Positions 15,969 through 21,924 of a stretch of 21,924 nt of DNA are shown here, in pieces. Numbering within the stretch: the stretch's first letter is position 1; each line of letters begins with the position of its first letter. The DNA is from Alphaproteobacteria bacterium (GTDB lineage: Bacteria > Pseudomonadota > Alphaproteobacteria > Sphingomonadales > Sphingomonadaceae): assembly GCA_005882415.1 (NCBI GenBank), contig VBAE01000109.1, forward strand, positions 1-21,924, given 5' to 3'. The notes beneath the pieces were generated by a model. It did no database searches. It had not been told where the DNA came from and saw only the letters and a list, made by a program, of their open reading frames with translations. The position numbers were made by a program, and so were the translations under genes.

Positions 15969-16310
15969 GTGATCGCTCAGGGGGAGATCTGGTGGGCCGA
16001 CCTCGGCGACCCGGTCGGCTCCGCCCCCGGCTTCCGCCGCCCCGTCCTGGTCGTCCAGGGCGACGCCTTCAACCGCAGCCGCATCGCAACGATCGTCTGC
16101 GTACCCCTCACCGGCAATTTGAAATGGGCCGACGCCCCCGGCAACGTCGCGCTCACCCCCGGCCAAACCGGCCTCGACCGCCCCAGCGTCGCCAACGTCT
16201 CCCTGATCGTCACCCTCGATCGGGGGCAACTAGCGGAGAGGGTGGGGCGTGTGCCGCAGCGGAAGCTGGAGCTGGTGCTGAAGGGGGTGGACGTGGTGTT
16301 GGGGCGGTAG
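15969..16310 (+). CDS. MazF/PemK-family endoribonuclease toxin
   Basis: A 113-residue protein of the type II toxin family that cuts mRNA at short specific sequences and stops growth when freed from its antitoxin. The family features are the opening MIAQGEIWWADLGDPVGSAPGFRRPVLVVQGDAFN, with the GExWW strand and the FRRPVLVV core that supplies a catalytic Arg. IATIVCVPLTGNLKWADAPGNV and the ending RKLELVLKGVDVVLGR follow. It starts with GTG at 15969, 10 bases after the antitoxin stop, so expression is coupled. Length is normal and no damage is seen. The cut site cannot be predicted. It lies 94 bases upstream of the retron RNA locus on the same strand. Confidence 0.88.
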   Translation: MIAQGEIWWADLGDPVGSAPGFRRPVLVVQGDAFNRSRIATIVCVPLTGNLKWADAPGNVALTPGQTGLDRPSVANVSLIVTLDRGQLAERVGRVPQRKLELVLKGVDVVLGR

Positions 16311-16387
16311 GTGTGCGCCCGCCATTGGGGAGGTGGAGGTACTGATCGCTTTGCTAGGGTACGTTGTTGCGCTTCCTTGAATCTTGA

Positions 16388-16396
16388 TGCTAATCA
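16388..16396 (+). promoter_or_regulatory. Possible extended -10 promoter element for the retron
   Basis: TGCTAATCA (16388-16396) looks like an extended -10 element (TG-n-TAnnnT form). It is placed so that transcription would begin at about 16403-16405, exactly where the a1 arm of the retron RNA begins. No good -35 box is seen at the usual spacing. The call rests mainly on position. Confidence 0.3.
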
Positions 16397-16404
16397 TTTT
16401 CATA

Positions 16405-16542
16405 GGACTTGCAGGCAGACTTGTTGCCCGGTTTCGAGGCATATGAACCAACGTCAGGATGCATCTGTGCTCCCTGATGCTTATTGCATGATATATGATG
16501 GTCGAATGATCGCCATGATCGCGTAGGAGTGCCTGCAAGTCC
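16405..16542 (+). ncRNA. Retron msr-msd non-coding RNA locus (Ec67/Eco2-like)
   Basis: This 138-base locus templates and primes the retron's branched RNA-DNA molecule (msDNA). It is bounded by a perfect 13-bp inverted repeat: a1 GGACTTGCAGGCA (16405-16417) and a2 TGCCTGCAAGTCC (16530-16542). G16418, directly after a1, is the candidate branching guanosine. Just inside come GCAGGCAGACTTGTTG and, at the other end, GTAGGAGTGCCTGCA. Both are close to the corresponding ends of retron Ec67 RNA as I remember it. Between them are short hairpins. One is GGTTT...GAACC (about 16430-16449). Another is GCATC...GATGC, with TCAGG...CCTGA around it. A third is ATGG-CGA...TCG-CCAT near 16498-16516. The reverse transcriptase starts 18 bases after a2. 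The msr/msd boundary and msDNA length cannot be fixed by eye. Confidence 0.82.
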
Positions 16543-16560
16543 ACTAGATCGAGGGGCGGA

Positions 16561-18238
16561 GTGAGTTACCTAGAGAAGTTAAAGTCTGCGGAGGATCGGA
16601 AACAGCTAGCGCAACTTTTAGGATTCAAGCCAAGCGCGCTGACCTCGATCATCTACATGACGCCCCAAGCTCTAAAATACGCAGTCTTTGACATTCCAAA
16701 GAAGGGCGGCGGCGTCCGAACAATCAAAGCGCCTACCGGAAAACTGAAGAAGCTGCAGACGCACCTTGCGCATGTATTGTATCAATGCCTCGCAGAGATC
16801 GACGATCAGCGCAATGCGAGCCCCGTTTCATAAACGTCGCCGCTATGTTCTAAACCTCGATCTTGCCGACTTCTTTCCAACATTCAACTTTGGTCGGGTT
16901 CGGGGCTTTTTCATCAAAGACAGGGCATTCGAGCTAAACGAAGAGGTCGCTACGACCATTGCGCAAATCGCATGCGATGGAACGGCGCTGCCTCAAGGTA
17001 GCCCGTGCTCACCTGTCATCTCCGAACTGATTGCGCAAATTCTGGATGTTCGTCTCCTTCGGTTGGCGAAAAAATATGGCGTCCGATACTCTCGGTACGC
17101 CGACGACATCACGTTCTCCACCAACCAGAAGGCTTTCCCAGCAGCACTGGCGGTTCAAGACGCGCAGAATCCGGCGATCTGGACGCTGGGAGGCGAACTG
17201 GTCAGCAAGATCGAGGGCTGCGGCTTCCAGATCAACGACGAGAAGACGCGGATGCATTCCCGGGGAAGCCGGCAGATGGTGACCGGCCTGGTCGTGAATG
17301 ACAAGGTAAACATCGCCAGCGAATACTACCGTCGCGCACGAGCTATGTGCGACTCCCTCTTTCAGACGGGGGAATATTACAAGGGTATGCTGCCGCCAGA
17401 GAAGGAAGGCGATGAGCCTAAGCCCGATCTAACAAGTAACCTGAACCCGCTCGAAGGCATTTTGAGTTTCATATATGCGATTACACAAACAGAAGAGCGT
17501 CGTTCAATTCAGGATCAACGCCTAAAGCCCCGGGCGATCCGTCACCTGTATCGGCGCTTTCTTTTCTACAAGCATTGTGTAGCGCTTCAGACGCCGCTCA
17601 TCATCACTGAAGGCAAGACGGATCCGGTATATCTCCGCGAGGCGATAAAGCGGCGCACGCAATTTCAGCCGCAGCTGGGTCAGTCCGGCGAAGACAAGTT
17701 CGAATATGCGGTCCGCTTCTTCGGCTATGGACGCCAAGCAGCCGAGATAATGGACTTAAATGGAGGAACGGGAGAATTGCGGTCGGTGTTGATGGATTAT
17801 CTCCACAACATCGACGCGACGAGGAGTCGTCGGAAGCCGATGAAACATAAGCCTATGAGTAGGCCTGTCATTCTGCTGCTGGATAACGACAGCGGCCTTA
17901 AAGACTTTGCCGCCTTCGTGAAGAAAAACCTTGGCGTCGCCTTTGACGTGAAATCCACGGATCCATTCTACCACGTGCGGGACAACATTTACGTGATTAA
18001 GACACCGGAAGGTGCAGGCGAAAGTTGCATTGAGGACATGTTTCCGAAGAAATGGCTTAAAAAGAAACTCAAAGGGAAAAGCTTCAATTCAGCAGGGAAG
18101 ATTGACCCGTCCACCGAGTACAGCAAGGAGGTGTTTGCAAAGTCAGTTGTCGTTCCGAACGCAGATGAGATCGATTTCTCTGGATTTGATCCTCTGCTCG
18201 ACCGCATCGCAAAAGTGATGGACCATTATATACCTTAG
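16561..18238 (+). CDS. Retron reverse transcriptase fused to a TOPRIM domain (Ec67/Eco2 type), frame broken near 16830
   Basis: Makes msDNA from the adjacent RNA; the fused TOPRIM nuclease is the presumed anti-phage effector. The N-terminal piece (GTG at 16561, ribosome site AGGGG) runs MSYLEKLKSAEDRKQLAQLL... to NASPVS and stops at 16831. The rest resumes in another frame at HKRRRYVLNLDLADFFPTF (His codon 16829) and runs to 18238. RT motifs are LDLADFF, FNFGRVRGFF, LPQGSPCSP (16988-17014), the catalytic YADD (17096-17107) and the retron-type VTGLVVN. TOPRIM motifs are LIITEGKTD (Glu codon 17609) and LLLDNDSG (17882-17893). The C-terminus with GESCIEDMFPKKWL and TEYSKEVF matches Ec67 RT as I recall it. 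About 15 residues, the xGFxRGxSIxxNA region, are missing at the break, so the gene as written cannot make a full RT. GC content and codon use (AAA, TTA, ATA) differ from the neighbours, which points to transfer. Confidence 0.85.
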
Positions 18239-18433
18239 GGGTTGAAAGCGCTCGCCCGAATTTCTGCTGGCTTCCACAACCGCGCAAGGACCCTCCACCA
18301 CCTCAGCAGCCGTCACGGGGGCGGCCCCGTGACGTCGGACGGGCTCGCTTAAGCGGCCCGCCGGCCGGACTGCGCGCTCTCTTCGCGCTGCTTCGGCGGC
18401 CGAGGGGCCGGCGGCGCTACGCTCGGGCGCTTG
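18239..18433. other. Intergenic region between the convergent retron RT and rpoD genes
   Basis: No gene is seen. The first 70 bases after the RT stop have no clear structure. From 18311 the region is filled by the second palindromic repeat copy (E2), which reaches to within about 20 bases of the rpoD stop. No U-rich Rho-independent terminator for rpoD was found; the E2 hairpin could act as a barrier without one. Confidence 0.5.
18311..18412 (-). repeat. Palindromic repeat element, right inverted copy (E2)
   Basis: The same ordered blocks as at 15504-15636, on the opposite strand. They are the hairpin CGTCACGGGG-GCGG-CCCCGTGACG (18311-18334), then TCGGACGGGCTCGC (complement of GCGAGCCCGTCCGA), CCGGCCGG (18361-18368), and CTCTTCGCGC (complement of GCGCGAAGAG). 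The hairpin stem differs from E1 at two base pairs by paired changes (AA/TT to GG/CC), so the structure is kept while the sequence is not. It lies just past the rpoD stop. Confidence 0.58.
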
Positions 18434-20473
18434 TCACTGATCCAGGAAAGACCGCATCTTCCTTGAGCGCGACGGATGCTTCAGCTTCCGCAGCGCCTTC
18501 GCCTCAATCTGCCGAATACGCTCACGCGTCACCGAAAACTGCTGCCCGACCTCCTCCAGCGTATGATCCGTGTTCATGCCGATGCCGAAGCGCATTCTCA
18601 GGACACGTTCCTCGCGGGGGGTGAGGCTCGCCAGCACCCTCGTCACCGTCTCCTTGAGATTCGCCTGGATCGCTGCATCCACCGGGATCACCGCGTTCTT
18701 GTCTTCGATGAAGTCGCCGAGGTGACTGTCTTCTTCGTCGCCGATGGGGGTCTCCAACGAGATGGGTTCCTTGGCGATCTTCATCACCTTGCGGACCTTC
18801 TCGAGCGGCATGGAGAGGCGTTCGGCCAGCTCCTCGGGAGTGGGTTCGCGGCCGATTTCGTGGAGGATCTGGCGGGACGTGCGGACCAGCTTGTTGATCG
18901 TCTCGATCATGTGGACCGGGATTCGGATCGTCCGGGCCTGGTCGGCGATCGAGCGGGTGATCGCCTGGCGGATCCACCAGGTCGCGTAGGTCGAGAATTT
19001 GTAGCCGCGGCGGTACTCGAATTTGTCGACCGCCTTCATCAGGCCGATATTGCCCTCCTGGATCAAGTCCAGGAACTGAAGGCCGCGGTTGGTGTATTTC
19101 TTGGCGATGGAGATGACGAGGCGGAGGTTCGCCTCGACCATTTCCTTCTTGGCGATCCTGGCCTCGCGCTCGCCTTTCTGGACCTGGTTCACGATCCGGC
19201 GGAATTCGGCGAGGCTCATGCCGGTCGCCTGGGCGATCTCGGCGATCTCGACCCGGATGCGCTCGATCGCGTCGCTTTCCGTGGTGCAGAAGGCGCCCCA
19301 CTTCTTGTCGAGGCCGCAGACTCGGTCCGACCAGCCCTCGTCCAGCTCATGGCCCATATAGGCGTCGAGGAAGGCCTTGCGCGGCACTTTGTGGCGCTCG
19401 GCGAGGCGGAGCATCTGGCCGCCGAGTGCCGTGAGGCGCCGGTTGTAGCTGTAGAGCTGGTCGACCAGATATTCGATCTTGGCGCCGTGGAACTGGACGC
19501 TCTCGACCTCGGCGGTGAGCTGCTCGCGCAGATTCTGGTATTTGGTCTCGTCGCTGGCCGAGAAGCTCTGGCCGGCGCTCATCGACTCCATCCGCGAGCC
19601 CTGGAGGCGGGCGAATTTCTTGTAGAGGTCGGTGATCTTGGCGAAGCGCTCGAGCGCGCCGGGCTTCAGCGTCTCCTCCATCTGGGCGAGGGAGAGGGTG
19701 TTGTCCTCGTCCTCCTCCTCGGCCGGGCGCGGGGTGCGGCGCTCGACCAGGCTGTCCTCCTCGTCCTCCTCGTCGGCGGGGGCCTCCTCGGGCTCCTCTT
19801 CCTCCTTGAAGGACGGGCCGGCGGTGCTCTCCGAGATGGTGTCGTCATTGCCTTCCTCGGCGCCGGCGACCTGCTCCGGGGTCGGGCCCTTGGAGAGCAT
19901 CGCTTCCAGGTCGAGGATCTCGCGAAGCTGCATCGTGCCGTTGTTGAGCGCGTTCGACCATTCGATGATGGCGTTGAACGTGATCGGGCTCTCGCAAAGG
20001 CCCCAGATCATCGTGTCGCGGCCGGCCTCGATTCGCTTGGCGATGGCGATCTCGCCCTCGCGGGAGAGCAATTCGACCGCGCCCATCTCGCGAAGATACA
20101 TTCGGACGGGATCGTCGGTGCGGTCGACCGTCTCCTTCTTCTTCTCGACGATGAAGCGCTCGCCGTCCGAGCCGTCGTCGGCGTCGACCGGATCGACCTC
20201 GGGCTCGTCGGCCTTCTCGCCGTCCTCGTCCGCTTCCTCATTCTCGACGACGTTGATGCCGAGTTCGTTCAAGGACGACATCACGTCCTCGATCTGCTCG
20301 GACGACATCTGGTCCTGGGGGAGGGCGTCGTTCAGCTCGTCATAGGTGACGTAGCCGCGCTTCTTTGCGCGGGCGATCAGCTTCTTGAGCTGCGCCTCGT
20401 TAAGATCGATGAGGGGGGCGTCGCCGCCGTCCTGCTTGTCCTCGTCGCCGCCGCCGTTGGTCGTCTTCGCCAT
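18434..20473 (-). CDS. rpoD: RNA polymerase primary sigma factor RpoD (sigma-70)
   Basis: Housekeeping sigma factor that directs RNA polymerase to most promoters. The 679-residue length is normal for sphingomonad RpoD. Region 1.1 lies near residues 18-75 (LIDLNEAQLKKLIARAKKRGYVTYDELNDALP) and region 1.2 at DDPVRMYLREMGAVELLSREGE. The large non-conserved region (about 160-430) has a strongly acidic insert (KEEEEPEEAPADEEDEEDS). Region 2 (about 445-520) includes NLRLVISIAKKYTNRGLQFLDLIQEGN and YATWWIRQAITRSIADQART. Region 3 follows, and region 4.2 near the end (EVGQQFSVTRERIRQIEAKALRKLKHPSRSRKMRSFLDQ). The start at 20473 lies 9 bases after the dnaG stop, with AAGG upstream, so dnaG and rpoD form the classic operon, here without an rpsU in view. 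The gene is intact, in contrast to dnaE and the retron RT. Confidence 0.98.
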   Translation of the reverse strand: MAKTTNGGGDEDKQDGGDAPLIDLNEAQLKKLIARAKKRGYVTYDELNDALPQDQMSSEQIEDVMSSLNELGINVVENEEADEDGEKADEPEVDPVDADDGSDGERFIVEKKKETVDRTDDPVRMYLREMGAVELLSREGEIAIAKRIEAGRDTMIWGLCESPITFNAIIEWSNALNNGTMQLREILDLEAMLSKGPTPEQVAGAEEGNDDTISESTAGPSFKEEEEPEEAPADEEDEEDSLVERRTPRPAEEEDEDNTLSLAQMEETLKPGALERFAKITDLYKKFARLQGSRMESMSAGQSFSASDETKYQNLREQLTAEVESVQFHGAKIEYLVDQLYSYNRRLTALGGQMLRLAERHKVPRKAFLDAYMGHELDEGWSDRVCGLDKKWGAFCTTESDAIERIRVEIAEIAQATGMSLAEFRRIVNQVQKGEREARIAKKEMVEANLRLVISIAKKYTNRGLQFLDLIQEGNIGLMKAVDKFEYRRGYKFSTYATWWIRQAITRSIADQARTIRIPVHMIETINKLVRTSRQILHEIGREPTPEELAERLSMPLEKVRKVMKIAKEPISLETPIGDEEDSHLGDFIEDKNAVIPVDAAIQANLKETVTRVLASLTPREERVLRMRFGIGMNTDHTLEEVGQQFSVTRERIRQIEAKALRKLKHPSRSRKMRSFLDQ

Positions 20474-20482
20474 CTAAAAACC

Positions 20483-21922
20483 TTATAAGTTGCCCTCGCC
20501 GCCCTCGATCAGGGCCGCAAGCTGCCTGTCCGCCTCATCCCGCGCCGACCGGAGCCGCTGCTGCTCCCGGAAGGCCTCTTCGTCGCCCGCATCCTTCAGC
20601 CTCTGCGTCGCCGCGTCCAGCGCCGCGACGATCCCCGGCTGCGCCGCCAACGTGTCGATGACCAGAACGAGATCGCGTAGGGCGCGTTCCGGGTCGGCAT
20701 CTCGGCGGGTGAAGGAAAAAGCCAGTCCTCGCTCGCGGCGCAGCTTCTCGGCCAGAGAGGCAGCGCCATCGTCGGCCAATATGGTATTTAGCTGCTCCCG
20801 ATCAAGCGCGCCGTGGGTCATTGCCGCATCGAGCAGCGCATCGCGAAGCCGGGCGAGGTGGGAGTCGGCGATCGGAAGCGCCCCGATCGCATCGGAATGG
20901 CCGGCGATCAGCTCGGGATATAGGAGCAGGCCGGCGAGGACGGCGCGGGCGGTGCGGTTGTCGAGCCCGCGCTGGGCGACGCCCTTGGCGCTCTCCGAGA
21001 CGGGGCGCTGCGGGGGCTGGAACTTGCCGCCTTTCCCTTTCTGAGGGGCGCCGCGCGGGGCCCATTCGCGGCGGGGCGGGCGGACCAGGGCGTCGAAGCG
21101 GGCGAGGAGGTCGGAGCGGTACTGCTCGCGCACGTCGGGATCGGCGATGGTCGAGACGTGGTCGAGGAGGCGGCGGCGCAGGCCCGCTTTCTGCTCGGGG
21201 GTGGCGAGGGGCTCCGACGTGCTCTCGTGCCGCCAGAGGCGTTCGACGAGCGGGTCGGGCGCCTCGAGCAGGGCCTCGAAGCCGCCGCGGCCCTTGGCTC
21301 GGATGAGGTCGTCCGGGTCCTGGCCGGCAGGGAGGGTGACGAACGCGAGCGAGCGGTCGGGGCCGATATGGGGGAGGGCGCGCAGCGCTGCCCGGATCGC
21401 GGCCTTCTGGCCCGCCGAATCGCCGTCGAAGCAGACGATGGGGGTGGGGGACATCCGCCAGAGCAAAGCGAGCTGCATCTCGGTCACCGCGGTGCCGAGC
21501 GGGGCGACGGCTTCGGCGATCCCCGCCTGGTCGAGCGCGATCGCGTCCATCTGGCCTTCGACGACGACGACCCGGCCGGCGCTCCGGGCGGCCGGGGCGG
21601 CCTTGTCGATGTTGAACAGGGTTCGGCCCTTGTCGAACAAAGGCGTGTCCGGGGAATTGAGATATTTGGGCTCGCCGGCGCCCAGGATTCGGGCGGAGAA
21701 GGCGATGACACGGCCGCGCCGGTCGCGGATCGGGAAGGTGAGGCGGCCGCGGAAGCGGTCGTAGGGCTCGCGATCGTCCTCCGGGGCGATGAGGAGCCCG
21801 GACTCGACCAGCTTGTCGTTGCCGAAGCCCTTGAGCGCCGCCTTGAGCTTGTTCCGCCCGTCCGGCGCATAGCCGAAGCCGAACCGGCGGCGGGTGGCGT
21901 CGCTAATCCCGCGCCGCTCCAG
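20483..21922 (-). CDS. dnaG: DNA primase DnaG, lacking its N-terminus at the window edge
   Basis: Makes the RNA primers for replication with the DnaB helicase. The visible 479 residues are in one open frame from the window edge, starting LERRGISDATRRRFGFGYAP, so the N-terminal zinc-binding domain lies outside. They include the end of the RNA polymerase core (YDRFRGRLTFPIRDRRGRVIAFSARIL and GEPKYLNSPDTPLFDKG). The TOPRIM domain has VVVVEGQMDAIAL (Glu about visible residue 122) and PIVCFDGDSAGQKAAIRA, followed by DPDDLIRAKG. After a basic linker (PPRREWAPRGAPQKGKGGKF) comes the C-terminal helicase-binding domain. It stops TAA at 20483, 9 bases before rpoD. An apparent start at 21640 is just an internal TTG (the Leu of PLFDKG); the frame clearly continues upstream. 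Confidence 0.97.
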   Translation of the reverse strand: MERRGISDATRRRFGFGYAPDGRNKLKAALKGFGNDKLVESGLLIAPEDDREPYDRFRGRLTFPIRDRRGRVIAFSARILGAGEPKYLNSPDTPLFDKGRTLFNIDKAAPAARSAGRVVVVEGQMDAIALDQAGIAEAVAPLGTAVTEMQLALLWRMSPTPIVCFDGDSAGQKAAIRAALRALPHIGPDRSLAFVTLPAGQDPDDLIRAKGRGGFEALLEAPDPLVERLWRHESTSEPLATPEQKAGLRRRLLDHVSTIADPDVREQYRSDLLARFDALVRPPRREWAPRGAPQKGKGGKFQPPQRPVSESAKGVAQRGLDNRTARAVLAGLLLYPELIAGHSDAIGALPIADSHLARLRDALLDAAMTHGALDREQLNTILADDGAASLAEKLRRERGLAFSFTRRDADPERALRDLVLVIDTLAAQPGIVAALDAATQRLKDAGDEEAFREQQRLRSARDEADRQLAALIEGGEGNL

Positions 21923-21924
21923 AT

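Noticed and set aside
16766..16830. RT gene starting at an ATG at 16766
   Set aside because: The first 21 codons (MRMYCINASQRSTISAM...) are out-of-frame readings of the real N-terminal RT region, whose frame begins at 16561.
18476..20488. Long plus-strand frame (670 residues) opposite rpoD
   Set aside because: It is a shadow of rpoD, rich in repeated Leu/Asp/Val with no recognisable domain.
1..21924. CRISPR arrays, tRNA or rRNA genes
   Set aside because: I looked for regularly spaced direct repeats, tRNA cloverleaf signatures and rRNA sequence and saw none.

Overview
The window is GC-rich, gene-dense DNA from an alphaproteobacterium, most likely a sphingomonad (order Sphingomonadales). The evidence is the dnaG-rpoD pair, the long acidic non-conserved region in RpoD, the lolC-lolD-dnaE neighbourhood, and several proteins that resemble sphingomonad families I know. 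This is inferred from gene content; no database search was run.

Layout. 1-1339: end of a lipoprotein-release permease and its ATPase LolD (+). 1343-1522: an intergenic repeat with inverted ends. 1526-2877: a broken M6-type metallopeptidase (-). 3029-3936: a lipoprotein whose C-terminal Cys-rich domain is out of frame (+). 3999-7389: dnaE, frameshifted near its end (+). 7459-9048: an acyl-CoA ligase (+). 9051-11996: a TonB-dependent receptor, a small His/Cys-containing DUF2946-like protein and a YbiI/DksA-type zinc-finger protein, all on the minus strand. A perfect 15-bp hairpin sits over the start codon of the DUF2946-like gene. 12236-14772: a Gly/Tyr/His-rich exported protein, an unknown exported protein, a VOC-fold protein and a TrmH-type RNA methyltransferase. 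15026-18433: an accessory block with an HTH protein, a CopG/MazF toxin-antitoxin pair and a retron. 18434-21922: rpoD and most of dnaG (-), housekeeping again.

The most interesting system is the retron at 16405-18238. A non-coding RNA locus with perfect 13-bp a1/a2 inverted repeats lies just upstream of a reverse transcriptase with YADD, fused to a C-terminal TOPRIM domain (EGKTD and DND motifs). From its protein layout and the bases around a1 and a2, it resembles retron Ec67 (Eco2), an anti-phage system, here in an alphaproteobacterium. It lies beside a toxin-antitoxin pair, is lower in GC than its surroundings, and is bracketed by two inverted copies of a palindromic repeat (about 15504-15636 and 18311-18412). 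The stems of these copies differ by compensatory changes.

A second pattern runs through the window. Four genes (M6 peptidase, lipoprotein, dnaE, retron RT) each lose their reading frame at one point, and the expected family sequence of about 15-30 residues is missing there. Because dnaE is essential, a sequencing or assembly artefact that drops short segments is a serious possibility. If the deletions are real, this genome carries an unusual series of small internal deletions.
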